Source: Burkholderia diffusa
GTDB taxonomy: Bacteria; Pseudomonadota; Gammaproteobacteria; Burkholderiales; Burkholderiaceae
DNA length: 64,000 nucleotides
NCBI RefSeq assembly: GCF_902499115.1
Contig: NZ_CABVPN010000013.1
Location: 124,001-188,000, forward strand
Reading direction: 5' to 3'
Shown here: positions 32,713 to 41,522 of the stretch, piece by piece
Layout of the letters: each line of letters begins with the position of its first letter
How positions within the stretch are numbered: position 1 is the stretch's first letter
Position numbers and translations under genes: made by a program
The notes under the pieces: model-generated
What the model was told of the DNA's origin: nothing
What the model saw: the letters and a program-made list of their open reading frames with translations, nothing else
Databases searched by the model: none

Positions 32713-35316
32713 TCAGGCTTCGCCGTCCGACGCCTCGTCGGCCTCGCCATCGCCCTCTTCGGCCTCCGCGATCTGCTGCAGGCCAGAAAGCTTGGTACCC
32801 TCATCGAGACTGATGAGTGTAACACCTTGCGTGGCACGCCCCATCTCGCGAATCTCGGATACGCGGGTGCGAATCAACACGCCGGCCGTCGTAATCAGCA
32901 TGATCTGATCCTCGGCGTCGACGAGCGTCGCGGCCACGACCTTGCCGTTGCGCTCGGACGTCTGGATCGCGATCATACCCTTCGTACCGCGGCCGTGGCG
33001 CGTGTACTCGGTGATCGGCGTGCGCTTGCCGTAGCCGTTCTCGGTCGCGGTGAGCACGGTCTGCCCCTCGCTGCCCGCGACCAGCATCGCGATGACCTGC
33101 TGCCCGTCCTCGAGCTGCATGCCGCGCACACCGCGCGCCTCGCGACCCATCGGACGCACGTCGTTCTCGTCGAAGCGAACGGCCTTGCCGGCGTCGGAGA
33201 ACAGCATCACGTCGTGCGCACCGTCGGTGATCGATGCACCGATCAGGAAGTCGCCGTCGTCGAGGCCGACCGCGATGATGCCCTTCTTCATCGGGCGGCT
33301 GAATGCTTCGAGCGGCGTCTTCTTCACGGTGCCGAGCGACGTCGCCATGAAGATGAACTTGTCGGCCGAGAACTCCTTGACCGGCAGCACGACGTTGATC
33401 TTCTCGCCTTCCTGCAGCGGGAACATGTTGACGATCGGACGGCCGCGCGAGTTGCGCGAGCCCTGCGGCACTTCATAGACCTTGACCCAGTACACGCGGC
33501 CGCGGTTCGAGAAGCACAGGATGTAGTCGTGGGTGTTCGCGATGAACAGCGTCTCGATCCAGTCGTCTTCCTTCATCTGCGTCGCCTGCTTGCCGCGGCC
33601 GCCGCGCTTCTGCGCGCGATACTCGGACAGCGGCTGCGACTTCACGTAGCCCGCGTGCGACATCGTGACGACCATGTCCTGCGGCGTGATCAGGTCTTCG
33701 GTATTCAGTTCGGTCGCGTTCAGCTCGATCTTCGAGCGGCGTGCGTCGCCGAATTCGGCCTTCACCGCCGTCAGCTCCTCGCCGATCATCGTCGTGATCC
33801 GCTCGGGGCGCGCGAGGATGTCCAGCAGGTCGGCGATCTGCGCCATCACTTCGCGGTACTCGCCGATGATCTTGTCCTGCTCGAGACCGGTCAGGCGCTG
33901 CAGACGCATCTGCAGGATTTCCTGCGCCTGCGTGTCGGACAGACGGTACAGCCCGTCGGCCTGCATCCCGAACGCCGGGTTCAGGCCTTCCGGACGGTAC
34001 GCGGAGCGACCGCCCGCCGACGCGTTCTCGGCCTCGGCGCGCGTCAGCATATCGCGCACGAGCGACGAATCCCACGGCTTCGCCATCAACTCCTGCTTCG
34101 CGATCGGCGGCGTCGGCGCTGCCTTGATGATCGCGATGAACTCGTCGATGTTCGCGAGCGCGACCGCGAGACCTTCGAGCACGTGGCCGCGTTCGCGCGC
34201 CTTGCGCAGTTCGTAGATCGTGCGGCGCGTCAGCACTTCGCGTCGATGCGACAGGAAGCACTGCAGGATTTCCTTCAGGTTCAGCAGCTTCGGCTGGCCG
34301 TCGACCAGCGCGACCATGTTCATGCCGAACGTGTCCTGCAGCTGCGTCGCCTTGTACAGGTTGTTCAGCACCACTTCGGGCACTTCGCCGCGCTTCAGCT
34401 CGATCACGACGCGCATGCCGCTCTTGTCGGACTCGTCGCGGATGTCGGAGATGCCCTCGAGCTTCTTCTCGTTGACGAGCTCGGCGATACGCTCGAGCAG
34501 CGAGCGCTTGTTCACCTGGTACGGCAGCTCGTCGACGATGATCGCCATCCGCTGACCGCGGTCGATCTCCTCGAAGTGCGTGGCCGCGCGCATCACGACG
34601 CGGCCGCGCCCGGTGCGATAGCCGTCGCGCACGCCGGCGACACCGTAGATGATGCCGGCCGTCGGGAAGTCCGGCGCCGGGATGATCTCGATCAGCTCGT
34701 CGATCGTCGCTTCCGGGTTGTTCAGCAGGTGCTGGCACGCGTCGACGACTTCGTTCAGGTTGTGCGGCGGGATATTGGTCGCCATACCGACCGCGATACC
34801 CGACGAGCCGTTGATCAGCAGGTTCGGGATGCGCGACGGCAGGACCGACGGCTGCATCTCGTTGCCGTCGTAGTTCGGCTCGAAGTCGACCGTTTCCTTG
34901 TCGATGTCGGCGAGCAACTCGTGACCGATCTTCGCCATGCGAATTTCGGTGTAACGCATCGCCGCGGCATTGTCACCGTCGATCGAGCCGAAGTTGCCCT
35001 GTCCGTCGATCAGCATGTAGCGCAGCGAGAAGTCCTGCGCCATCCGCACGATCGTGTCGTACACCGCGGTATCGCCGTGAGGGTGATACTTACCGATCAC
35101 GTCACCGACGATACGCGCCGATTTCTTGTACGCGCGGTTCCAGTCGTTGTTCAGTTCGTGCATCGCGAACAGTACGCGCCGGTGCACGGGCTTCAGGCCA
35201 TCGCGGACATCCGGAAGGGCACGTCCGACGATCACGCTCATCGCGTAATCGAGATACGAACGGCGCATTTCCTCCTCTAGGGAGGTGGGCAGGGTCTCTT
35301 TGGCGAATTGATCCAT
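32713..35316 (-). CDS. gyrA: DNA gyrase subunit A
   Basis: GyrA is the DNA-cleaving subunit of gyrase, which introduces negative supercoils. The 867-residue protein has the breakage-reunion domain with the catalytic Tyr122 (AAAMRYTE). The quinolone-resistance region reads YHPHGDTAVYDTIV, with Thr83 and Asp87. The C-terminal beta-pinwheel includes the GyrA box QKRGGRGKQ. It ends in an acidic tail (EGDGEADEASDGEA). Thr83 is the usual residue in Burkholderia and Pseudomonas, not a resistance change. The start at 35316 (MDQFAKETLPTSLEEEM) is canonical. Confidence 0.98.
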   Translation of the reverse strand: MDQFAKETLPTSLEEEMRRSYLDYAMSVIVGRALPDVRDGLKPVHRRVLFAMHELNNDWNRAYKKSARIVGDVIGKYHPHGDTAVYDTIVRMAQDFSLRYMLIDGQGNFGSIDGDNAAAMRYTEIRMAKIGHELLADIDKETVDFEPNYDGNEMQPSVLPSRIPNLLINGSSGIAVGMATNIPPHNLNEVVDACQHLLNNPEATIDELIEIIPAPDFPTAGIIYGVAGVRDGYRTGRGRVVMRAATHFEEIDRGQRMAIIVDELPYQVNKRSLLERIAELVNEKKLEGISDIRDESDKSGMRVVIELKRGEVPEVVLNNLYKATQLQDTFGMNMVALVDGQPKLLNLKEILQCFLSHRREVLTRRTIYELRKARERGHVLEGLAVALANIDEFIAIIKAAPTPPIAKQELMAKPWDSSLVRDMLTRAEAENASAGGRSAYRPEGLNPAFGMQADGLYRLSDTQAQEILQMRLQRLTGLEQDKIIGEYREVMAQIADLLDILARPERITTMIGEELTAVKAEFGDARRSKIELNATELNTEDLITPQDMVVTMSHAGYVKSQPLSEYRAQKRGGRGKQATQMKEDDWIETLFIANTHDYILCFSNRGRVYWVKVYEVPQGSRNSRGRPIVNMFPLQEGEKINVVLPVKEFSADKFIFMATSLGTVKKTPLEAFSRPMKKGIIAVGLDDGDFLIGASITDGAHDVMLFSDAGKAVRFDENDVRPMGREARGVRGMQLEDGQQVIAMLVAGSEGQTVLTATENGYGKRTPITEYTRHGRGTKGMIAIQTSERNGKVVAATLVDAEDQIMLITTAGVLIRTRVSEIREMGRATQGVTLISLDEGTKLSGLQQIAEAEEGDGEADEASDGEA

Positions 35317-35852
35317 GTATCCGTATCGTTTCGGAGCGAAGACGGCGAACGCCTTTCGCGTGGGCGCTGCATGCGCAACGCAACGCGAGATTCTAACATG
35401 CACGCATCAGCCGCCAATTCGCCACCCCCTCTATATGTAAACAGCAAAAATCACGGCCCATGGCAAAGGCGTCCCGGACCGGCCATGATCGCGCCCCATT
35501 CAGGAAGCCCACGGCGTTCGGACCCTTGTCACGCATGCGCGTAAACCCTTGCGGCCTTTCATGCAATTTCGCGGACACACTCTTGACAATCTCTGAAAGT
35601 TACGGCAGGCAGGTGTTGCGCATGCACCACAAAGTTGAAGCGATCTTGGGGTGGGGAGGATTTTTTTTCGTAGGAAGGGAACGATATGGCAAAATGCCAA
35701 CGCACTGAAAGTTAGACGCTGCTCGAAGTCTACACAGAGCGGTGCCGCGTTTTTTGTGCCGCACCAATGTTATACTTCGAGCAATGTATGACTTGTCACC
35801 GTCAACAGGCTCGCAGTAAACCTGCGGTAATCTCAATTTCGAGAGGAGAAAT
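35317..35852. promoter_or_regulatory. gyrA-ompA intergenic region with ompA promoter
   Basis: The 536-nt divergent intergenic region is AT-richer than the genes. An extended -10 box TGTTATACT (35768-35776) lies about 75 nt before the ompA ATG and is the likely ompA promoter, with a weak -35. Two copies of CTGAAAGTTA (near 35595 and 35705) and a GGGGTGGGGAGGATTTTTTTT tract (near 35650) are visible. Short open frames here look spurious. No gene is supported. Confidence 0.5.
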
Positions 35853-36521
35853 ATGAATAAACTTTCAAAGCTCGCGTTCATTGCAGCTACCGCAGTTATG
35901 GCTGCATCCGCTTCGGCACAGTCGGTGCCGGCATCGCGTCAAGCCGTCAACGACAACTGGGTGAACGGCACGGGCGAATGGGTGTGGATGAACGGCACGA
36001 ACGAGCTCTGCTGGCGTGACGCGTTCTGGACGCCGGCCACCGCCAACGCGAAGTGCGATGGCGCACTGGTCGCCCAGGCACCGCAGCCGCCGGTCGCTCC
36101 GGTTGCTCCGGCCATCACGAGCCAGAAGATCACGTACCAAGCCGACGCACTGTTCGACTTCGACAAGGCAACGCTCAAGCCGCTGGGCAAGCAAAAGCTG
36201 GACGAACTGGCTTCGAAGATCCAGGGCATGAACACGGAAGTGGTCGTCGCTACGGGCTACACGGACCGCATCGGTTCGGACAAGTACAACGACCGCCTGT
36301 CGCTGCGCCGCGCACAAGCTGTCAAGTCGTACCTGGTCAGCAAGGGTGTCCCGGCCAACAAGATCTACACGGAAGGCAAGGGCAAGCGCAACCCGGTCAC
36401 GACCGGCTGCAACCAGAAGAACCGCAAGCAACTGATCGCCTGCCTCGCACCGGACCGCCGCGTGGAAGTCGAAGTGGTCGGTACGCAAGAAGTTCAGAAG
36501 ACGACCGTTCCGGCGCAGTAA
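35853..36521 (+). CDS. OmpA-family peptidoglycan-associated protein
   Basis: The 222-residue secreted protein has a signal peptide (KLAFIAATAVMAASASAQ). A short N-terminal region with GTGEWVWMNGTNELCWRDAFW follows, then an OmpA C-terminal domain (about 90-215). Motifs in the latter are ALFDFDKATLKPLGKQKLDE and GYTDRIGSDKYNDRLSLRRA, which bind meso-diaminopimelate of peptidoglycan. It is too short to contain the eight-stranded OmpA barrel, so it is a periplasmic or outer-membrane-attached linker. AGGAG lies six bases before the ATG, and a strong terminator follows. Confidence 0.93.
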   Translation: MNKLSKLAFIAATAVMAASASAQSVPASRQAVNDNWVNGTGEWVWMNGTNELCWRDAFWTPATANAKCDGALVAQAPQPPVAPVAPAITSQKITYQADALFDFDKATLKPLGKQKLDELASKIQGMNTEVVVATGYTDRIGSDKYNDRLSLRRAQAVKSYLVSKGVPANKIYTEGKGKRNPVTTGCNQKNRKQLIACLAPDRRVEVEVVGTQEVQKTTVPAQ

Positions 36522-36542
36522 GCCGCGGTTTTCGACTGCTTC

Positions 36543-36569
36543 AAAGCCCCGCTCCGGCGGGGCTTTTTC
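36543..36569 (+). terminator. Terminator after the OmpA-family gene
   Basis: AAAGCCCCGC, a 4-base loop and GCGGGGCTTT form a 10-bp stem followed by a T tract, 21 nt past the stop codon. Confidence 0.9.
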
Positions 36570-36673
36570 TTTGACGCCCGCCCAGGCGCTCGCTGGCCTC
36601 GTTGTGCGCCCCCTTATATACTCGGGGCTGACGTACCGACGCACCGCCCTCCTTCCGTAGCCCGTTTGCCGAC

Positions 36674-37372
36674 ATGACCAACGCCGATCCGCACGAACTC
36701 CAGAAATTCAGCGACCTCGCCCATCGGTGGTGGGACCCGAATGCCGAATTCAAGCCCTTGCACGACCTGAATCCGGTCCGGCTCGGCTGGATCGATTCGC
36801 ATGCGCACCTCGCCGGCAAGCGCGCACTCGATATCGGCTGCGGCGGCGGCATCCTGTCCGAATCAATGGCCGGGCTCGGCGCCCAGGTGAAAGGCATCGA
36901 CCTGTCGACCGAAGCGCTCGGCGTCGCCGACCTGCACAGCCTCGAAAGCGGCATCACGGTCGACTACGAGGCGATCGCCGCCGAAGCGATCGCCGAACGC
37001 GAGCCGGGCACTTACGACGTCGTCACCTGCATGGAGATGCTCGAGCACGTGCCTTCGCCGGCCGGCGTCGTCGCCGCGTGCGCGACGCTCGTGAAGCCGG
37101 GCGGCTGGGTGTTCTTCTCCACGCTGAACCGCAACCTGAAGTCCTACCTGTTCGCGGTAATCGGCGCTGAGTACATCGCGCAGATGCTGCCGAAGGGCAC
37201 CCACGACTACGCGCGCTTCATCCGCCCGTCGGAACTGGCGAGCTTCGTGCGCGGGACCGATCTGCACATCGTGGAGATCAAGGGTATTACCTATCACCCG
37301 ATCGGCAAGCGCTTCGCGCTGTCGAACGACACCGACATCAACTATCTCGTCGCGTGCCGCCGAGGCGCGTGA
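36674..37372 (+). CDS. ubiG: Ubiquinone biosynthesis O-methyltransferase
   Basis: UbiG performs both O-methylations of ubiquinone synthesis. The 232-residue methyltransferase begins with the family signature FSDLAHRWWDPNAEFKPLH. It has SAM motif I ALDIGCGGGILSESMAGLGA (near 53-72) and the CMEMLEHVPSP post-I motif. The C-terminal THDYARFIRPSELASF is typical. It is followed by gph 13 nt later, a common arrangement in betaproteobacteria. Confidence 0.97.
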   Translation: MTNADPHELQKFSDLAHRWWDPNAEFKPLHDLNPVRLGWIDSHAHLAGKRALDIGCGGGILSESMAGLGAQVKGIDLSTEALGVADLHSLESGITVDYEAIAAEAIAEREPGTYDVVTCMEMLEHVPSPAGVVAACATLVKPGGWVFFSTLNRNLKSYLFAVIGAEYIAQMLPKGTHDYARFIRPSELASFVRGTDLHIVEIKGITYHPIGKRFALSNDTDINYLVACRRGA

Positions 37373-37385
37373 CCCTCCGACCGGC

Positions 37386-38102
37386 ATGACGATTCCCCTT
37401 TCGACCGAGCGGCCCGCATTCGACGCGCCGCACCTGCTGCACTGCGATGCCGTGCTGTTCGACCTCGACGGCACGCTCGCCGACACGGCGCCCGATCTCG
37501 CCGCTGCAGTCCACAAGATGCAGCGCGTGCGCGGCCTGCCCGAAACGTCGCTCGACGTGCTGCGGCCGCTGGCATCGGCCGGTGCGCGGGGCCTGCTCGG
37601 CGGCGCATTCGGAATCGACCCGCATTCGCCCGGCTACGATGCGATGCGCGACGAGTTCCTGACCAATTACGCGACCGACATCTGCGTGCACACAGTGCTG
37701 TTCCCCGGCATCGGCGACGTGCTCGACGAACTCGATGGACGCGGCGTGCGCTGGGGCATCGTCACGAACAAGGCGATGCGTCTCACCGCGCCGCTCGCCG
37801 ACCTGCTCGGCCTCGCGCCGCGCGCGGCCTGCATCGTCGGGGGCGACACAACGCCGCACTCGAAACCACATCCGGCCCCGCTGTTGCATGCGGCGGAACA
37901 AATGACGCTCGCGCCGGAGCGCATCGTCTACGTCGGCGACGATCTTCGCGACATCCAGGCTGGCAGCGCGGCGGGGATGGCGACGGTCGCGGCCGCGTAC
38001 GGCTACTGCGGTGACGGCGTCGCGCCGGCTGACTGGCAGGCGCAGCATCTCGTCGGCACGACGCAGGAACTGCGCGAACTGCTGCGCCATGTTGGGCTAT
38101 AA
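37386..38102 (+). CDS. gph: Phosphoglycolate phosphatase
   Basis: Gph dephosphorylates 2-phosphoglycolate formed by DNA repair. The 238-residue HAD hydrolase has motif I AVLFDLDGTLADTAPDLAAA (nucleophile Asp near 23), motif II WGIVTNKAM and motif III with the Lys in THSKPHPAPLLHA-like context. Motif IV is VYVGDDLRDIQAGSAAGM. Its stop codon overlaps the -10 box of ssrA. Confidence 0.93.
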   Translation: MTIPLSTERPAFDAPHLLHCDAVLFDLDGTLADTAPDLAAAVHKMQRVRGLPETSLDVLRPLASAGARGLLGGAFGIDPHSPGYDAMRDEFLTNYATDICVHTVLFPGIGDVLDELDGRGVRWGIVTNKAMRLTAPLADLLGLAPRAACIVGGDTTPHSKPHPAPLLHAAEQMTLAPERIVYVGDDLRDIQAGSAAGMATVAAAYGYCGDGVAPADWQAQHLVGTTQELRELLRHVGL

Positions 38103-38103
38103 T
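38098..38103 (+). promoter_or_regulatory. -10 box of ssrA, overlapping the gph stop codon
   Basis: A consensus TATAAT lies 17-22 nt before the mature tmRNA 5' end and contains the TAA of gph. The -35 match upstream is weak. Transcription from about 38110 would leave a short 5' leader for RNase P to remove. Confidence 0.6.
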
Positions 38104-38119
38104 AGTGGATCTTATCCGC

Positions 38120-38489
38120 GGGGGCGACCTGGTTTCGACAGGGGTTGTGAAGCGGCTAGGGCATGTCGAGGACCCGTCACCTCGTTAATCAATGGGAAAA
38201 TCGTAACTGCAAACGACGATACGTTCGCACTGGCAGCCTAACGGCCGCCGTCCTCTGCCTAGTTCACTGACGGGCTAGTGTCGCAAGACCGGTAGCAATA
38301 CCGCCAGAGGTCATTTACGTCAGTTAAGCCCTGTCGGCGTCGCGACGCCAGGGTCGAAAATCTAGCGAATCGCCGTAGTGCAGCGTGTTCGTCCGCGTCG
38401 CTGCGGTTAAATCAAATGACTGAACTAAACATGTAGAACTAGTCGTGGAGCGCTTCTGGACGCGGGTTCGATTCCCGCCGCCTCCACCA
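38120..38489 (+). ncRNA. ssrA: Transfer-messenger RNA
   Basis: tmRNA rescues stalled ribosomes and tags their products for degradation. The 5' end GGGGGCG pairs with CGCCTCC before the 3' CCA at 38487-38489, closing the tRNA-like acceptor. GGTTTCGACAGG and GGTTCGATTCCCGCC give the D-like and T arms. The tag frame encodes ANDDTFALAA and ends in TAA near 38239-38241, with the resume codon GCA in CTGCAAACGACG. The gene is a one-piece tmRNA of 370 nt, not the permuted form. Confidence 0.97.
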
Positions 38490-38508
38490 AATTTCGCGCT
38501 TGACGCAC

Positions 38509-38542
38509 GAACCCCGCACGACGCGAGTCTGCGGGGTTTTTT
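38509..38542 (+). terminator. Terminator after ssrA
   Basis: ACCCCGCA and TGCGGGGT form a stem around an 11-base loop, followed by six T residues, about 20 nt after the CCA end. Confidence 0.82.
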
Positions 38543-38749
38543 GTTGCCGGGGAAGCCGAACGTCCCGTGCCTTCCGAAAAAGCGCCCAGCCCCGGACGGG
38601 CCGGGCGGAATGCCGCCAGCATTCCGACGGCAGGAGGTGACGGATATTCGGCGTCGCCCGCACGGTGATCGACCGCGGCGGACGGCACCCTGCCCGGCAC
38701 GCGACGCGTCATCGCACGCGCAGCACTGCCTCACCGGGCGATGAGCAGC

Positions 38750-39103
38750 TTAACTGCCGCGATACAGCGACTTCATTTCTTCCGCACTGGCCGGACGCAC
38801 GCCGATCGCACGCGAACCCGCTGCCGATGCGCCTTGCACCTGCGCGCCATAACCGCTGGCGTCGGCGCCTTGCGCCTGGGCGAGCGCGCTGCGCTGTTGC
38901 TCTGCGACACGCGCCGTGGCGGCCTGGATCGCTTCCGGATAATGCGGATCTTCGCCGCGGGCGGTGTTGTAACCGGCCTGCTGGAGCTGAACCAGTTCGG
39001 CACGAACCTGTGCGCGGGTGAGTGCCGAGCCGGACTGCGCGAACGACACGACCGGGGCAACGAGAGCAGCAGCAACGACAACGGCTTGAACGAGCGACTT
39101 CAT
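38750..39103 (-). CDS. DUF4148 small secreted protein
   Basis: The 117-residue protein has a signal peptide (LVQAVVVAAALVAPVVSFAQ) and the DUF4148 core LTRAQVRAELVQLQQAGYNT, followed by an Ala/Gln-rich tail. DUF4148 proteins are abundant, multi-copy periplasmic proteins in Burkholderia with no known function. The gene stands alone between ssrA and the next small secreted protein. Confidence 0.88.
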   Translation of the reverse strand: MKSLVQAVVVAAALVAPVVSFAQSGSALTRAQVRAELVQLQQAGYNTARGEDPHYPEAIQAATARVAEQQRSALAQAQGADASGYGAQVQGASAAGSRAIGVRPASAEEMKSLYRGS

Positions 39104-39412
39104 GATGACCTACCTCCAGATTTGTCTGATTTCGCGGTGAACACCCGTTCATCGCTGACAAACCGAAGTTTATGTAGGCGCGTGCTTAAGAATAAGGCAG
39201 GTTTCAGGAAGACATCCTTCCCGAAACGAGGGTTAACCCTAGGATGGTACGAATCTGGTCCAGCTCCGCACGATCACACTACGCGAGGGCGAACCACAAA
39301 GCATGAGCCCCGCCGGGCAGCACACCCTGCGGGGCTCCAAAGGAACCGCGCGGCAACGGCGCGGTTCGGACAAACGATCGCGGCGTCGACAACCCGGCGC
39401 GTCAGCGCCTGC
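39104..39412. other. Intergenic region with two GC-rich hairpins
   Basis: No gene is supported. Two perfect hairpins lie side by side: GAGCCCCGC/GCGGGGCTC (39305-39337, 15-base loop) and GAACCGCGC/GCGCGGTTC (39343-39367, 7-base loop). They could form the 3' end of the minus-strand gene ending at 39413. Neither has a long T tract. Confidence 0.4.
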
Positions 39413-39682
39413 TCATTGTGTGTCCATCGGACACTTCAGGTTGCAGCCGTTCGGGTCCCCCAAATCGCCCTTGCGGCGCAATGCTGACTTCTTGCCGTTC
39501 TGGTATTTCTGCGACGGCGCCGACGCCGCGAACGGCATCTGCGGATGCTCGTTCAGGCGGAACTGGTCGCTCAGGATCCCGCCGGGCAGGCCAGGTGAAT
39601 TCTGCGCGAGCGCCAATGGCGAAACGGCAACAAGAAGCCCTGCGGTCAACGCTGCCGCGGAGAAAGGAACGGATAGTTTCAT
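39413..39682 (-). CDS. Small secreted hypothetical protein
   Basis: The 89-residue protein has a clear signal peptide (FSAAALTAGLLVAVSPLALAQ). The mature part of about 63 residues has SPGLPGGILSDQFRLNEHPQ and ends GDPNGCNLKCPMDTQ, giving two cysteines four residues apart. I do not recognise a domain. The signal peptide, coherent composition and position support a real gene, apparently one of the small secreted proteins common in Burkholderia. It is followed by paired hairpins. Confidence 0.65.
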   Translation of the reverse strand: MKLSVPFSAAALTAGLLVAVSPLALAQNSPGLPGGILSDQFRLNEHPQMPFAASAPSQKYQNGKKSALRRKGDLGDPNGCNLKCPMDTQ

Positions 39683-39783
39683 GGCGGGATGACGCCTGAA
39701 CGGCGTGCTTGTTGGAACGTTGATCAAGCGGCAAGCGTAGCGCAAATCCCTCGCTGCTGCAGCGCGGTTCGCGCGCGTCCCCG

Positions 39784-40890
39784 TTACCGTACATTGCCGT
39801 CCGGCATACCGCCCCCGACGATACCGGCGAATCCGTCCGCGATGCCGGTCAGCGTCCCGCACGCGGCCGGATCGTAGCCGTCGAGATGCGCGACGCGGTC
39901 GACGAAGCGCGCATCGCGCAGCAAGGCGAGCACGCCGGCGAGCGGTCGCGAGTCGAGCTGCGCGCGTTCGCACGCAAAGTAATAGTCCTCGTCGACGACC
40001 GGGATGAAATCGAGCCCGAAGTGATGGGCGGCCGGCTCGACGCCGAAGCCGAGATCGGCCATCCCGCTCGCGACGAACGCGGCGATCGCCGAGTGCGTGA
40101 GTTCGGCCGACGCATAGCCGTCGATACGCTCGGGATCGATGCCGATCGCGCGCAATGCAAGATCGAGCAGCATGCGCGTGCCCGACCCCGGCTGCCGGTT
40201 GACGAAGCGGATGTCGTTGCGGGCGAGATCGGCGAGCCCGCTGACCTGCTTCGGGTTGCCGCGCGGCACGAACAGCCCCTGCTGGCGACGCGTCAGATGA
40301 ATCAGCACGTGACGGGTGTCGTCGAGCCACGGCCGGTAGATCTGCGCGCACTGTTCGCGGAACGCGCCGCGTGGCAGATGAAAACCGGCCAGCTCGCATT
40401 CACCGCGCGCGAGCGCCTGCACGGCTTCGACGCTCTCGCGATACTTGATGTCGACGGCTGCCTGCGAATCGACAAGCGCGGAGACGAGCGTCGCAACCGC
40501 GTAGCCGTGCGATGCATGGATGCGCACGGCGCCGTCGCGCTGCGCGAGCCGCCTGTTCAGGTCGCTCGCCACCTCGGCTGCCAGCGCGCGCAGGTTCCCG
40601 TCGAGACGGTTGCGCGCGAGCCGCTGCGCGTCGACGACCGCCTGCCCCAGCTCCGACAGCGTCGATCCCTTGCCGCGTGCCGTCTCGATCAACTCGCCGC
40701 CGACGCATGCCTCAAGCGCCCGCAGCATGCCCCACGCGTGCCGATACGACAGACCTTTCGCCTGCGCGGCCTGCGCGATGCTGCCCGTATCGGCCACGAG
40801 CTCCAGCAACGGGGCGACGTCCGACAGGCTCGCCGTCCGGCCCTCCGTGTCGCGTACGGTCAGATACGCGTCGCATTCGATTCGAATCAA
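39784..40890 (-). CDS. fds regulator: ModE-type HTH with periplasmic-binding-like domain
   Basis: The 368-residue regulator has an N-terminal LysR/ModE-type winged helix (SDVAPLLELVADTGSIAQAAQA and LSYRHAWGMLRALEAC, about 22-62). A substrate-binding-protein-like domain of the PBP/MoeA-linked kind (about 110-340) follows, with VNRQPGSGTRMLLDLAL. Such one-component regulators sit beside molybdenum formate dehydrogenase genes and are thought to sense formate or molybdate. It is divergent from fdsG across 131 nt. The frame opens with TTG directly after an in-frame stop, so TTG is the probable start. Confidence 0.85.
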   Translation of the reverse strand: MIRIECDAYLTVRDTEGRTASLSDVAPLLELVADTGSIAQAAQAKGLSYRHAWGMLRALEACVGGELIETARGKGSTLSELGQAVVDAQRLARNRLDGNLRALAAEVASDLNRRLAQRDGAVRIHASHGYAVATLVSALVDSQAAVDIKYRESVEAVQALARGECELAGFHLPRGAFREQCAQIYRPWLDDTRHVLIHLTRRQQGLFVPRGNPKQVSGLADLARNDIRFVNRQPGSGTRMLLDLALRAIGIDPERIDGYASAELTHSAIAAFVASGMADLGFGVEPAAHHFGLDFIPVVDEDYYFACERAQLDSRPLAGVLALLRDARFVDRVAHLDGYDPAACGTLTGIADGFAGIVGGGMPDGNVR

Positions 40891-41021
40891 TTATGTACTC
40901 CGATTTCCTATTGCGACTGCGAAATCTTCCGCTTATCGTTGCTTAAAATCAATCAGGACGAAGTCCCGATGTGCACTATATGAATTGACGGCACATATGA
41001 GACTTTGGAGGAGCATAACCG
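40891..41021. promoter_or_regulatory. fds operon control region
   Basis: The 131-nt region between the divergent regulator and fdsG is AT-rich (for example CGTTGCTTAAAATCAATC and GCACTATATGAATTGACG) and should hold both promoters and the regulator site. GGAGGAG at 41007-41013 is a strong ribosome binding site for fdsG. I cannot fix a -35/-10 pair. Confidence 0.5.
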
Positions 41022-41522
41022 ATGTCCCCGAATTCCCCTGCGCCCGACGCGCTCGTCGAGCGCCACGCGCGTGCCGGCCGCTCGCTCGTCGCGATCCTGC
41101 ATGCGATCCAGGACGATGCAGGCTACGTGCCGGCAGGCTGCGTCGCGCCGCTCGCGAAGGCGCTGAATCTGTCGCGCGCCGAAGTGCACGGCGTGCTCAC
41201 CTACTATCATCACTTCCGCAGCGTGCCGCCCGCGCGCGTGACGATCCAGATGTGCCGCGCCGAGGCGTGCCGCAGCATGGGCTGCGAAGCGCTGGCCGCA
41301 CACGCGGAAGCGCGCACGGGTTGTCGATTCGACGCGGCGCACGGCGATGGCGCCGACGCGCACGCGCCGGACGACGTCGCGCTCGAATCGGTCTACTGCC
41401 TCGGGCTGTGCGCGCAATCGCCGTCGATGACGGTCAACGGCGTGTTGCACGCAAAGGTCACGCCGGAGAAGTTCGACGCCCTGCTCGCCGACGCGACCGC
41501 GCACACTTCGGAGGCAGCATGA
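41022..41522 (+). CDS. fdsG: NAD-dependent formate dehydrogenase, gamma subunit
   Basis: FdsG is the 2Fe-2S subunit of the soluble, NAD-linked molybdenum formate dehydrogenase and is homologous to NuoE of complex I. The 166-residue protein has the four cluster cysteines in MCRAEACRSMGC (two of them) and CLGLCAQSPS. A helical N-terminal half reads SLVAILHAIQDDAGYVP. It is the first gene of fdsGBAD; its TGA overlaps the fdsB ATG. Confidence 0.95.
   Translation: MSPNSPAPDALVERHARAGRSLVAILHAIQDDAGYVPAGCVAPLAKALNLSRAEVHGVLTYYHHFRSVPPARVTIQMCRAEACRSMGCEALAAHAEARTGCRFDAAHGDGADAHAPDDVALESVYCLGLCAQSPSMTVNGVLHAKVTPEKFDALLADATAHTSEAA

Noticed and set aside
32650..35280. Long plus-strand frame opposite gyrA
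   Set aside because: It is the antisense of gyrA, His/Arg/Asp-rich and without domains.
33000..35316. Thr83 in GyrA as a quinolone-resistance mutation
   Set aside because: Thr83 is the normal residue in Burkholderia and Pseudomonas GyrA, and Asp87 is unchanged.
35460..35708. 82-codon open frame between gyrA and the OmpA-family gene
   Set aside because: No ribosome binding site, no domain and mixed composition; it lies in the AT-richer promoter region.
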